Source of the DNA: Opitutaceae bacterium | GTDB taxonomy: Bacteria > Verrucomicrobiota > Verrucomicrobiae > Opitutales > Opitutaceae | NCBI GenBank assembly: GCA_031266495.1 | Contig: JAISAX010000506.1 | Span: forward strand, 1-18,403 | Direction: 5' to 3' | DNA length: 18,403 nucleotides | Shown here: positions 8,895 to 16,748 of the stretch, piece by piece | How the letters are laid out: every line of letters starts with the position of its first letter | Position numbering within the stretch: position 1 is the stretch's first letter | The notes under the pieces: model-generated | Databases searched by the model: none | Told to the model about the DNA's origin: nothing | What the model saw: the letters and a program-made list of their open reading frames with translations, nothing else | Program-made: the position numbers and the translations under genes

Positions 8895-9608
8895 CTACGG
8901 CGTCCAGATGTCTTGCCCGGAACCGACTGAAAACGGAGGTCGGGTGATGCGGAGAATGTTGCGGAAAATCTCCACATGGCCGTCGGCGAACAGGATGTTT
9001 TGCGCCCCGTCATGATAATCGCCTCCTGGAGTGGTTGCGTAGGTTTCGATGTTGGAGGGCTGGAAGTGCTCCATGGGAAGACCGCCGCTCTTCAGCCAGG
9101 CTTCGGAGGCCATGAGCGTGCGTGAAGGCGTCTTGATGCCGGAAAGCGGGAACGTCGTCAGCACATTGACCTGGAGGTGGATATTGAACCCGTAAGAGGC
9201 GATGTCGCCCTTGCCCGGATTGGCCACCTCGACGAGGCGTTTCACGGGACGGCATACCAGACCGGGGGTGCGATAGACGTGATCGGCGCCATCGGCGGGG
9301 AAATTCATGTAGGGGAGTATGGCCCGGCGCCAGTAAAGCTCTGGCACTCTGCTATCCGCCTTGGCTGTCGGCAGGCGCTCTTTGTGGTCGGCGGCGTAGA
9401 GGCTGATGAAGGTGTGCAGATTGCGCAGGTGCGCGGCGCAACCGGCACGATCCGCGGCGCGACGCACCTTGCCGACAGTGGGGATGAGGATAGCGGCCAG
9501 AATGCCGATGATGGTGATGACCGTGAGCAGTTCGACCAAGGTGAAGCCGGTTGGGCGATTGCCGGACCGGTGAACGGGATCGGTTGTTTGCCGTTTATGG
9601 ATGTGCAT
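8895..9608 (-). CDS. Pseudopilin with class III signal and H-X9-DG motif
   Basis: The 237-residue protein has a 21-residue basic leader and then a canonical prepilin site GFTLVELL: cleavage G21/F22, Glu at mature +5 (E26), and a hydrophobic helix to about residue 43. H199 and D209-G210 give the H-X9-DG motif near the C terminus, as in the protein at 185-904. The two share the same architecture (helix, CAAHLRNLHTFISLYAADHK-like segment, C-terminal DGH) but differ enough to be paralogues, not recent duplicates. An envelope pseudopilus or secretion role is expected from the family; no other secretion gene is nearby. It sits between a ROK-type regulator and a sugar symporter on the same strand. 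Upstream it has a 9-base tandem repeat in place of a ribosome site. Confidence 0.9.
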   Translation of the reverse strand: MHIHKRQTTDPVHRSGNRPTGFTLVELLTVITIIGILAAILIPTVGKVRRAADRAGCAAHLRNLHTFISLYAADHKERLPTAKADSRVPELYWRRAILPYMNFPADGADHVYRTPGLVCRPVKRLVEVANPGKGDIASYGFNIHLQVNVLTTFPLSGIKTPSRTLMASEAWLKSGGLPMEHFQPSNIETYATTPGGDYHDGAQNILFADGHVEIFRNILRITRPPFSVGSGQDIWTP

Positions 9609-9611
9609 GGG

Positions 9612-9656
9612 TGCAGGAGGTTCGGGAGATGCGGGAGGTGCGGGAGGTGCGGGAAA
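9612..9656. repeat. Imperfect 9-base tandem repeat, five units
   Basis: Units are TGCAGGAGG, TTCGGGAGA, TGCGGGAGG, TGCGGGAGG and TGCGGGAAA (9612-9656). The array fills most of the 69-base gap between the ROK-type regulator stop and the pseudopilin ATG, and so makes up the pseudopilin 5' leader. Copy-number change here would alter leader length in steps of nine. Confidence 0.8.
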
Positions 9657-9677
9657 AGCAGGAAGAAAAGGTCTGTC

Positions 9678-10754
9678 TCAACCTTGCTGTTGCAGACGAT
9701 CGACCAGATGAAGCAAAGCGGCCTCGGTGCCGAGCAAGGCCAGCCCCTGACGTTCGGTTTCATGTCCTTCGGAAACAGATACAACAGTATGCAAGGGTGC
9801 GCCGCGAAAGGCCTCCTTCACGGAGGCGGGAGCATCACGCCATTCGATTCCTACGTGCCGGATCTGTCTCTGTTCGAGCAGGCGCTGGATGGCGCTGTAG
9901 ATCATCGCGGACGAGGCCTTGCCTGCGCGAAGCCGCGCGTCGAGGCAGCCGGGACGTCCGCAGAAACAGGCCGGACCGCTCGCCTGCACCGTCTGGTGAA
10001 GGAAGTCGCCGGAGGTGCCGAGGCGGCCCCGCGTGACGACTCCCCGATGCATGGTGGCGAAATGGAGATCACGCGGCAGGACCTCGAAATAGGCGATGCT
10101 GTCGTCGGTTCCGAGTTGCCGGGCGAGGCCGTGGAGTTTGCAGACAATCCGGGTCCAGTGAATAACGGGTTGCATGCCGGTCATCGCCGGGTGCATGGCC
10201 TTGGGCGCGCAAGGCACCCACCCGGCCAGCCCGTTGAGGTGGAAAATGATGCCGGCCTCTGGCTCCGAAACCAGACCGTCCACGCTGAGGACGAGGCCGA
10301 GGACAGGCTTGCCGGTTTCCTCGCCACGGCTCTGTGCCACGCGCAGCTCCTCGCCGATTGCCGCGAAGATGGCAGCCTGCGAGCGATCGGGAATCTCTCG
10401 GTCGAACGACTCGATCACCTCGCCGGTCGAGTCGAGGAGATCGGACAGGACGCCGGTGGCCGAGAGGCGCATGGCAAGCAGCGACCACGGAAGCGTGCGC
10501 AGGGCGAGTTGCTCGACGGGGCGCTTGGAACTGGCGACGCGAATGGTGGATTTGCGGAGGATGTCGTTTTCCAGAAGCCACTGGGAGCCGAGCGTGACGG
10601 AGGCCGACGAAAAGCCGCTGTGCCTCCCGATTTCCTGCCGGGTGGCCGTGCCGCGCAACAACAGCAGCCGGAGAAATTTTTCCATCGAGACGGCGGTTCG
10701 GGAAGAGGGCGAGGTCAGTGATCGGGAGTTGGAAGGCATGTCTTCGATTCTCAT
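9678..10754 (-). CDS. ROK-family (NagC/XylR-like) transcriptional regulator
   Basis: The 358-residue protein has an N-terminal winged helix-turn-helix (about 24-70: MEKFLRLLLLRGTATRQEIG, a typical ROK start) followed by a ROK sugar-kinase-like body. The structural Zn motif CxCGxxGC is intact as C263-F-C265-G-R-P-G-C270. Two features are unusual. The GH motif that normally gives the fourth Zn ligand reads GD here (249-250, with H253 nearby), and the kinase phosphate motif DxGxT is absent, so sugar phosphorylation is unlikely. It should be a sugar-responsive repressor or activator of the downstream pseudopilin and symporter and perhaps of the divergent PEP-CTERM gene. Start at 10754; a second ATG at 10739 is also possible. 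Confidence 0.85.
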   Translation of the reverse strand: MRIEDMPSNSRSLTSPSSRTAVSMEKFLRLLLLRGTATRQEIGRHSGFSSASVTLGSQWLLENDILRKSTIRVASSKRPVEQLALRTLPWSLLAMRLSATGVLSDLLDSTGEVIESFDREIPDRSQAAIFAAIGEELRVAQSRGEETGKPVLGLVLSVDGLVSEPEAGIIFHLNGLAGWVPCAPKAMHPAMTGMQPVIHWTRIVCKLHGLARQLGTDDSIAYFEVLPRDLHFATMHRGVVTRGRLGTSGDFLHQTVQASGPACFCGRPGCLDARLRAGKASSAMIYSAIQRLLEQRQIRHVGIEWRDAPASVKEAFRGAPLHTVVSVSEGHETERQGLALLGTEAALLHLVDRLQQQG

Positions 10755-10900
10755 ATTTTTAAAATGATAAATTTTACAAGAGGAGGCAAATTGAAAAACC
10801 GGAAAAATTCAGTCTGGAAAAAAATATCGGGAAATCCCGAAGGTAATATGGCGAGAAAGTAATTCGATGGTAAATACGATGAAAAATAAAAAAACAGGCA

Positions 10901-10931
10901 TTGACAAGGATTAAATTTAGCAGATTAAAAT
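10901..10931 (+). promoter_or_regulatory. Candidate sigma70-type promoter of the LamG/PEP-CTERM gene
   Basis: A perfect -35 TTGACA lies at 10901-10906, in the most A/T-rich part of the window. Possible -10 elements are ATTAAA (10924, 17-base spacer) or TAAAAT (10926, 19-base spacer). The ATG at 10943 is only about 12 bases further on, so the transcript would be leaderless or nearly so, which agrees with the absence of a Shine-Dalgarno sequence. Confidence 0.45.
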
Positions 10932-10942
10932 TCAAATCTGTT

Positions 10943-11827
10943 ATGCCAATCCGAACAAAATCACGCATTCCTGCCTTGCTGTTTCTCCTGGCGACGCTCG
11001 TCGCTTCCAGCGCCTCTTCACGGGGAGCGCTTTTGTTGCACTACAAGCTGGATGAAGGTTCCGGAACGACCGTTGCCGACAGCGCGGCGGCTCCGGCCAA
11101 CGGCACGTTTGTCGGAGCCGGCTCGTCATGGACGACGGATACACCGTCCGGTTCCGGATACGCCTGGCGTGTGAACGACTCGTCCGGCAGCTATGTTTCC
11201 GCCGGCGCCGGCGCTGTCGGAAAACTTGAGGGATTGGGCGACTTCACGATCACCTTCTGGATGGATCTGTCCGCGATCAGCGCCACCACGGACCGGATTT
11301 TCAGCACGCGAGGCACCGACAACGCCGCGGGGTGGCTGGACCTGCTCGCCACCAGTACGGATTTGTCAAAAATGACGCTGACCCTTAATCTCAAGAGTCC
11401 CGACGCGAGTTCACAGAACGCGGTCTCTGACGCGTTCGACGCCTCGGGCGGATGGGTATTCGTCGCCATCACGCGCACCGCGAGCACCGGCACGGTGACG
11501 TTTTATACCGGTGATACCGCGACGAGCGCCGCCTCCGCGTTGACCGTGGCCGGCACGACCACCGGTCTTTCCTCCGCCACTACGATCAATAAAAACTCCG
11601 CGGAATTCCGGCTGGGCGGAACCGCCTCGACCTCCCAAAACCGTTCCCCTTCGGGCGACTTCAGCGACTTCCGGATTTATGCCGAAGCGTTGGGCCAGCC
11701 GGCCCTGAACGCTATCCGGCTGCAAGCCCTGCCCGCCATCCCCGAGCCTTCCGGCGTGGCGCTGCTCATGGGCGGCGCGGCGGCGTCCGGATGGCTGCTC
11801 CGCCGCCGCAAACTTGCCTCGAAGTGA
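10943..11827 (+). CDS. LamG-like (concanavalin A fold) PEP-CTERM protein
   Basis: The 294-residue exported protein begins with a Sec signal peptide (basic MPIRTKSR, hydrophobic core, cleavage near SSRGA, about residue 28). The mature protein opens with LLLHYKLDEGSGTTVADSA, the usual first strands of LamG/laminin-G-like jelly-roll domains. The domain ends with a DFRIYAEALG strand typical of the family. The C terminus is a PEP-CTERM signal: IPEP, a hydrophobic helix and RRRKLASK. It is probably carbohydrate-binding or structural and kept in the envelope or matrix by exosortase sorting. The ATG at 10943 was chosen because it opens the signal peptide; an upstream TTG at 10901 overlaps the promoter. 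It is divergent from the ROK-type gene. Confidence 0.9.
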   Translation: MPIRTKSRIPALLFLLATLVASSASSRGALLLHYKLDEGSGTTVADSAAAPANGTFVGAGSSWTTDTPSGSGYAWRVNDSSGSYVSAGAGAVGKLEGLGDFTITFWMDLSAISATTDRIFSTRGTDNAAGWLDLLATSTDLSKMTLTLNLKSPDASSQNAVSDAFDASGGWVFVAITRTASTGTVTFYTGDTATSAASALTVAGTTTGLSSATTINKNSAEFRLGGTASTSQNRSPSGDFSDFRIYAEALGQPALNAIRLQALPAIPEPSGVALLMGGAAASGWLLRRRKLASK

Positions 11828-11855
11828 TACGGACAATCCCGGACAACGCCTTTCA

Positions 11856-13479
11856 ATGAACATCGTTGCAAACAGGGTCAGTGCCAGAGCCGTCCGGTTG
11901 GCGGGATGCGGACTTGTCTGCGCCGCGCTCCAGGCGGCAGGGGTCGCAACCTCGCCGGACGCCAGGGTCGCGGTCGCCGTTCCCTGGCGCGGGACGGGGG
12001 GGGGGGGAGGGGCTGGCGGATTCCGCGGCCTTCCAGGCTGTGGCCACGTTCGCCGGAAACATGCTGGCGTATGGACGGGATCACTACGGCTCCGTCCATA
12101 GTCCGCTCTTCGTCAACCAGCTCGACGTGCGCACGCGCTCCCTTCCGGAGCCGGGCACGGGCGTGTGGCATCTGGAGGCGACCCGACGGATGGGAGGCTC
12201 CCGCACGGGGAGCAATTTCCACTTCGACACGGGGTTGCTCCGTCTGCTGCAAGGGCTTTCGGCGATCACTGGCGATCCCCGTTACGCGCAGGCGGTCGAG
12301 GACAACCTCGCCTGGCTGCTCGCCCATGTGCACGCGATCCCGGTGGGACAGGTGGTGCGCGGCGACCGGCTCGTGTTGCCGGGCGGCGACCATTTGTTGT
12401 GGGATGTGCTGGAGGACCGTCCCCGGGGAAACTTTCACGAGATGCGCAGCAGCCGGCTGTTGTGGCCGGAGATGTTCGCGCTCGATCCGCGGGCGACGAC
12501 CGCCGAGATCGGGACGTTTCACGCGCACCTGGTCCAGCCGGAGACCGGCTACGCGTTCAATCGCCATTATCCGCTTCCGTTGCCGCCGGGCACGCCGCCC
12601 CCGGCGCCGGCGCTTTCGCTGCCCAGTTCCGCCGGGGTTTACCTGCACGGCTGGGCGTTCCTTCATGCGCGCACGGGCGAGGCACGTTACCTGGAGTGGG
12701 CGCGGGGGTTGGCCGGTTATTACTGGGATCATCGCGGCAAGGAAACGGACATCCCGCCGTCCTCGGGCGAGCGCGGGAGCAAGCGCAATGCCTTCGACAC
12801 GCCGGCCTCGCGGCTTTCCTACGGGCTGGAGCCCTGGCGCAGCTACGTGGCTTTCCTGCTCTACGTGGCGGACGAGCTTGGCGAGGAAAAGGGCGTCGTG
12901 TTTCGCCGTCAGGCGGAAGCCTTCCTGAGGGCGTATGCCCGTTATGGCCTGTCGGCGGACGGCGGATTTTATCGGGTCATCAACATCGATACGGGAAAGC
13001 CGGGAGGAACGGCGGCGGAATCGACGCCGGACCACGCGATCTGGCGCTCCACCCGGTTTCATCAAGTCTTCGCCACGCTGGCCTGGTGCTACCGCGAGAC
13101 CCGGCTGCCCGAGCTGCGCAAGGTGCTCGATGTGATGGGCGAGGCTTTTTCCCGGCCGGAGGCTTCCGGGCGCAACGGGCAGGCGAGGGAAATCGCACTG
13201 CCGCTCCTCGCCTTCACCTGGTTGTATCAGGCGACCGGTGACAGCGTTTTTCTGGACAAGGCCGCGCCCTATGTGACGGCGGCGCTGGAGCGCTACTATC
13301 GCGACGGGTTTTTCGTGAGCGGCCCCGCGCCCGGCCAGGAGGCGCGGTGCGATCCCTGGGCAATCTACAGCAACCGCTCCGGCTCCGCGCACCTCGCGCT
13401 GGCGGTCCTGCGCTATGAATTGCTGCGCGCCGGCCTCGATGCGGGGCTCCTGGGCGACGACGTCGTGGTGGAGCGTTGA
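11856..13479 (+). CDS. Secreted helical-barrel protein, probably carbohydrate-active; frame broken at a G12 tract
   Basis: The ATG at 11856 opens a signal-peptide-like segment (MNIVANRVSARAVRLAGCGL, then VCAALQAAGVATSPDA). Its frame reaches the G12 tract and then ends after 81 residues at 12101. The body of the protein, beginning EGLADSAAF just after the tract, is in the next frame and open to 13479. One G fewer (G11; also G8 or G14) would join them into one protein of about 540 residues. The body is rich in Trp, Tyr, His and paired helices such as FDTGLLRLLQGLSAITGDPR, which suggests an (alpha/alpha)-barrel like those of many polysaccharide lyases and unsaturated-uronyl hydrolases. I do not recognise the exact family. 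Without slippage, the body could only start at a TTG (11866) or ATG (12061) and would lack a signal. Causes could be phase variation, a recent mutation or a sequencing error. Confidence 0.75.
11996..12007 (+). repeat. G12 homopolymer tract inside the secreted-protein gene
   Basis: Twelve G on the plus strand followed by AGGGG, exactly where the reading frame changes between the signal-peptide part and the body of the gene. In the joined protein it would encode a short Gly linker. Confidence 0.92.
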
Positions 13480-13502
13480 CTCCGGATCGACTCGACCTCG
13501 CG

Positions 13503-13546
13503 TGACCGGAAACCGGTCATGAAAGAAGCAATACGCCCTTGCTTCT
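13503..13546. terminator. Two hairpins between convergent genes
   Basis: The 95-base gap between the secreted-protein stop (13479) and the metF stop (13575) holds two perfect stems. One is TGACCGG-AAA-CCGGTCA (13503-13519). The other is AGAAGCAA with TTGCTTCT (13524-13531 and 13539-13546). Both lack a clear U-tract. Their position between convergent genes suits a bidirectional, weak terminator. Confidence 0.4.
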
Positions 13547-13574
13547 CCTGCCGATGATCTTCCTGACCGCCGCC

Positions 13575-14453
13575 TCAGGCCGCCAGGCCGGCGGCGAGGG
13601 CGAGGGCGCTTTTGGCGCGGTTGAGGATGTAGAGGTGGTAGCCGGGTGCGCCGAGCGCCAGCAGGCCGCGAATCTGGTCGAGCGCCCAGTCGATGCCGAT
13701 CACCTCGACGACGTCGGGATTTTCGGAGGCGACTTCGAGCCGGCGGGAGAGCGCGGCGGGCAGCCGGGTGCCGGAGAGCGTGGCGATGCGCTGGATCTGT
13801 TTGATCGAAAGCACCGGCATGATGCCGGGTATGATCGGCACGCGAATGCCGCGCGCCTGGCATTTTTCGACGAAGCGCGCATAGATGGCGTTGTCGAAAA
13901 AGAGCTGGGTGGTGACGAACGCCGCACCGGCGTCGATCTTGTGTTTGAGTGCGTCGAGGTCGGCCTCAAAGGTGGCGGCTTCGGGGTGTTTTTCCGGATA
14001 CCCGGCGACGCCGAGGCAGAAGTCGGGATGGCGCTGCCTGAGCAGGGCGACGAGTTCGTTGGCGTGGCGCAGGCCGTCGGGCGCGGGTGTGAAGGCGGTG
14101 TCGCCTTTGGGGGGGTCGCCGCGGAGGGCCATGATGTTGCGGAAACCGTCGGCATGGAGCCGGTCGGCGAGATCGTCGAGTTCGGCACGGGTGTGGCCGA
14201 CGCAGGTGAGGTGCGGCATCACGGTGAAGCCGAATTTGTCCTTGAGGATGCGGCTGACCTGGGTGGTGCGCTGGCGGGTGGAGCCGCCAGCGCCGTAGGT
14301 CACGGATACGAAATCCCATGGCACCTTGCGCAGCGCGGTGGCGGCGGCACGGAGCGATTCGACCCCGGCGTCGTCGCGCGGAGGGAAAAACTCCAGCGAG
14401 CGCAGCGGGCGGTGTTCGGGAAAGAGCGTGGAAATGGGTCGGTCGGATGACAT
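13575..14453 (-). CDS. metF: 5,10-methylenetetrahydrofolate reductase
   Basis: The 292-residue protein is a single-domain FAD TIM barrel of normal MetF length. It reduces 5,10-methylene-THF to 5-methyl-THF in the cytosol, supplying methyl groups for methionine synthesis. Diagnostic motifs appear in order: SLEFFPPR with the conserved Glu, FVSVTYGAGGS, HLTCVGHT, NIMALRGDPP, GVAGYPEKHPEA, FVTTQLFFDN and PIIPGIMPV. The ATG at 14453 was chosen; upstream in-frame starts to 14738 run through the G13 tract and inverted repeat and would overlap the divergent gene. No methionine-synthesis partner and no recognised SAM riboswitch is adjacent. No Shine-Dalgarno sequence precedes the start. The long G tract lies about 55 bases upstream, as a C tract on this gene's strand. 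Confidence 0.95.
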   Translation of the reverse strand: MSSDRPISTLFPEHRPLRSLEFFPPRDDAGVESLRAAATALRKVPWDFVSVTYGAGGSTRQRTTQVSRILKDKFGFTVMPHLTCVGHTRAELDDLADRLHADGFRNIMALRGDPPKGDTAFTPAPDGLRHANELVALLRQRHPDFCLGVAGYPEKHPEAATFEADLDALKHKIDAGAAFVTTQLFFDNAIYARFVEKCQARGIRVPIIPGIMPVLSIKQIQRIATLSGTRLPAALSRRLEVASENPDVVEVIGIDWALDQIRGLLALGAPGYHLYILNRAKSALALAAGLAA

Positions 14454-14507
14454 TTTTCTGAAAGCCACAGGACAATGCGGACGCAAGGCGGTGCGACAAG
14501 GGCCAAT

Positions 14508-14520
14508 GGGGGGGGGGGGG
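14508..14520 (+). repeat. G13 homopolymer tract
   Basis: Thirteen G on the plus strand followed by AGGGAT, in the 246-base divergent gap between metF and the phosphatase-family gene. It directly abuts a heptamer array and a large inverted repeat. Confidence 0.92.
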
Positions 14521-14521
14521 A

Positions 14522-14619
14522 GGGATTTTCGATTTTCGATTCCCGATTTTCGATTGAAGGCGCTGCCGCGCCAGAAGCCAACGGGAGCGGCAGCTCCCCA
14601 ATCGAGAATCGAAAATCCC
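14522..14619. repeat. Heptamer array within a large nested inverted repeat
   Basis: Tandem heptamers GATTTTC occur at 14524, 14531 and 14545, with GATTCCC at 14538. The outer left arm (14522-14541) pairs with 14600-14619 with one mismatch. Inside, GCTGCCGC (14562-14569) pairs exactly with GCGGCAGC (14587-14594). The unit can form a nested hairpin or cruciform in the metF/phosphatase-family intergenic region and resembles the heptamer clusters elsewhere in the window. Confidence 0.8.
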
Positions 14620-14699
14620 CCGGCACCCCCGGCTCCTTTCCGTTTTACTGCGCTGCGGATTTGGGCATGGTGCCCGGTTTCGCGCTTTAACCGACACAT

Positions 14700-15485
14700 A
14701 TGCAACCGCTCCGGATCGTCACCTACAATATCGCTCATGGTCGCGGGCTTGTGCCGATCCAGGGGCTGGCGTCACGACGTCAGGTGCGGCGCAATCTCCT
14801 CAAAATTTCCTGCCTCCTCGCCACCCTGAAACCAGACATCGTGGCCTTGCAGGAAATCGACGAGAATTCCCGCTGGGCGGGGAATTTTGATCACCTCGAA
14901 CTGCTGCGCCGCGCCGGGCGGTTTCCCCACGCGGTCTTCGGCGTGCACAACCGGCGCGAGGGACTTTTTAATCTCAATTACGGCAACGCCATCCTTTCGC
15001 GGCATCCGATCGTGGAGTGGGAAACGATGCCGTTCGGCCAGCGCAAGGTCGGCGAAAAGGGGTTTCTTTTCGCGGAGGTCGATGTCGGCGGGCAGCGCGT
15101 GCCGGTGGTCAACCTGCACCTGCATTACCGGTCGCGCCGCCACCGGCTGGACCAGGTGGACAAGGTTTTCGATTACCTGGAGGCGCGCGAGCAGACCACC
15201 GGGCCGGGCTGGGCGATGCCTCCCGTGGTGTGTGGCGATTTCAACGCCGCCGATTCGCCGCAGGATGCGACCTCCAGCCTGCTTTCGCAGATGGATCATT
15301 TCGGGGGTTACGCGCTGCATCCGGCGGACGGCAAACGGACGTTCCCGTCACCGCTGCCGAGCCGGTTGCTCGATTTTGTGCTCGTGCCGGAGCAGCAGCG
15401 GGTGACGCGCAGCGAGGTCGTGCGCAGTTTTTTGTCGGATCACCGTCCCGTGCTTGTGGAAATGGAAATCGCGAAAAAACGGTAA
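14700..15485 (+). CDS. Endonuclease/exonuclease/phosphatase-family protein
   Basis: The 261-residue protein has the whole active-site set of the EEP (DNase I-like) superfamily: N10 in RIVTYNIAHG, E52 in ALQEID, NLHLHY around H140, D180 and N182 in VVCGDFNAADS, and S246-D247-H248 in FLSDHRPV. These bind Mg2+ and cut phosphoester bonds. Members include nucleases, phosphodiesterases and sphingomyelinase-like enzymes, and the substrate here cannot be told from sequence. There is no signal peptide, so it is probably cytosolic. It is divergent from metF. The permease gene follows on the same strand after a 99-base gap holding a G10 tract, so the two may be co-transcribed. The start ATG at 14700 has no Shine-Dalgarno sequence. 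Confidence 0.9.
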   Translation: MQPLRIVTYNIAHGRGLVPIQGLASRRQVRRNLLKISCLLATLKPDIVALQEIDENSRWAGNFDHLELLRRAGRFPHAVFGVHNRREGLFNLNYGNAILSRHPIVEWETMPFGQRKVGEKGFLFAEVDVGGQRVPVVNLHLHYRSRRHRLDQVDKVFDYLEAREQTTGPGWAMPPVVCGDFNAADSPQDATSSLLSQMDHFGGYALHPADGKRTFPSPLPSRLLDFVLVPEQQRVTRSEVVRSFLSDHRPVLVEMEIAKKR

Positions 15486-15509
15486 GCCGGGGGAGGGGCG
15501 GGCGCGGGC

Positions 15510-15519
15510 GGGGGGGGGG
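15510..15519 (+). repeat. G10 homopolymer tract
   Basis: Ten G on the plus strand followed by AGGCAG, in the gap before the permease gene. The GGAGGC formed at its edge resembles a Shine-Dalgarno sequence but is over 60 bases from the preferred GTG start and about 27 from the alternative TTG. Confidence 0.9.
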
Positions 15520-15584
15520 AGGCAGTTTGCCGGGCCGGCGCTCCTGCCTTGCATCGCCGCGCCAGCCTCCCCTTGCTTGCGGGC

Positions 15585-16706
15585 GTGACTCTCCTCGACC
15601 GGCACGTGCTTCGCGAATGGTTTTCGATCCTCGGCATCGCCTTGGCGGCGACGGTCGGGCTGCTGCTCATGCATTCGCTGTACAGCGACCTTGAGGACCT
15701 GCTCGCGGCGGGCGCGAGGCTCGACGACCTGGCGTATTATTTCACGGTCAAGATCCCCGGGTTTTTCGCGACGGTGTTCCCGATCGTGTTGCTGGTGTCG
15801 CTGCTCTATTCGCTCGGGCGGCTGCACTACACCAACGAAATCACCGCCATGCGCGCCGCCGGGCTCGGGCTGTTTCGCATCACGCGCGGGATCTGGGTTT
15901 CCGGCGTGCTGTTCTGCGGGCTGGTCTGGGTGCTCAACGCCACGGTGGTGCCGTGGTCGGTGGAGGCCAGCCGCGTGGCCTACGACAGCATGCGTTTCCG
16001 CCAGCAGGCTTCGCAGGAAGGGAGCGCGGAGCGCGTGGGGCTGCGGTTCAATGTCTCGTTTCATAACCAGAAGGAGCGCCGGATGTGGTTTTTCAACCGC
16101 TACAGCGAATTCACCCGGCACGGCTACGGCGTGTCCGTCGTGGAGCTCGACGCGAAGGGCCGCGAGCAGGCGCGTCTGCTCGCCGGCGAGGCCTGGTTCG
16201 ACGGCGACGCGACCGGCGCCTGGCAGTTCCGCAACGGGCGCGAGATCACGCTCGATCCGGAGCGCGGCGGCGAGACCGTGACGAACGCCCCTTTCGAACG
16301 GCTCCGGCGCGCCGGCTGGACGGACGACCCGGAGTTGATGACGGTGTTCGGCCTCAAGCCCGACGACCTCTCGGTGTTCCAGTTGCGGCGCGTGCTGGAG
16401 TTTTATCGAGAGGAAAACCACCCGAAGGTCAACCTGTATGCGATGCGCTACTACGGCTTGCAGGCGGAGGCGCTGAGCCCGCTGATCATCATCGCCATCG
16501 CGGTGCCGTTCGCGGTCGGCGGCGTGCGGGTGAACCCGGCCGTCGGCGTGTCGAAATCGATCGGCCTGTTCGTGCTGTATTTCCTGATACTGAAAATCGC
16601 CACCGCGCTCGGCGCGCGCGACGCGGTGCCTCCGCTCCAGGCGGCGATCCTGCCCAATCTCGCCCTGCTCGCCGTCGGCCTCGGCGCGCTCGCGCGGGCG
16701 CGCTGA
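15585..16706 (+). CDS. LptF/LptG-family LPS-export permease
   Basis: The 373-residue inner-membrane protein matches the YjgP/YjgQ family. LptF/LptG pairs work with the LptB ATPase to extract lipopolysaccharide and pass it to LptC-LptA. It opens with LDRHVLREW, the usual cytosolic start. Membrane helices follow near residues 15-35, 55-75 and 95-115, then a periplasmic beta-jellyroll (about 125-260), then C-terminal helices including SPLIIIAIAVPFAVGG. There is no ATG before residue 30. The GTG at 15585 fits the family start best; a TTG at 15549 would add 12 residues. Whether it is the F or G subunit cannot be decided. No lptB or partner subunit is in the window. Confidence 0.88.
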   Translation: MTLLDRHVLREWFSILGIALAATVGLLLMHSLYSDLEDLLAAGARLDDLAYYFTVKIPGFFATVFPIVLLVSLLYSLGRLHYTNEITAMRAAGLGLFRITRGIWVSGVLFCGLVWVLNATVVPWSVEASRVAYDSMRFRQQASQEGSAERVGLRFNVSFHNQKERRMWFFNRYSEFTRHGYGVSVVELDAKGREQARLLAGEAWFDGDATGAWQFRNGREITLDPERGGETVTNAPFERLRRAGWTDDPELMTVFGLKPDDLSVFQLRRVLEFYREENHPKVNLYAMRYYGLQAEALSPLIIIAIAVPFAVGGVRVNPAVGVSKSIGLFVLYFLILKIATALGARDAVPPLQAAILPNLALLAVGLGALARAR

Positions 16707-16729
16707 GGCCTCCGCCTGAGGCCTCCGCC
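16704..16729. repeat. 13-base direct repeat containing the permease stop codon
   Basis: TGAGGCCTCCGCC occurs twice in perfect tandem (16704-16716 and 16717-16729), followed by another TGA. The first TGA is the permease stop codon. Because 13 is not a multiple of 3, the copies offer stops in further frames. Confidence 0.75.
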
Positions 16730-16748
16730 TGACGGCTGCGGCGATTTC

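Noticed and set aside
10791..10862. A 23-codon frame starting with TTG behind AGAGGAGG, between the ROK-type and PEP-CTERM genes
   Set aside because: It has the best Shine-Dalgarno match in the window, but the frame is tiny, Lys/Asn-rich as expected from A/T-rich DNA, and uses TTG. No leader-peptide logic (codon runs, attenuator) is visible.
11878..13863. 661-codon minus-strand frame opposite the secreted-protein gene
   Set aside because: Arg/Pro/Gly-rich shadow with no motif; the plus strand has helical-repeat features and the metF C terminus lies in another frame.
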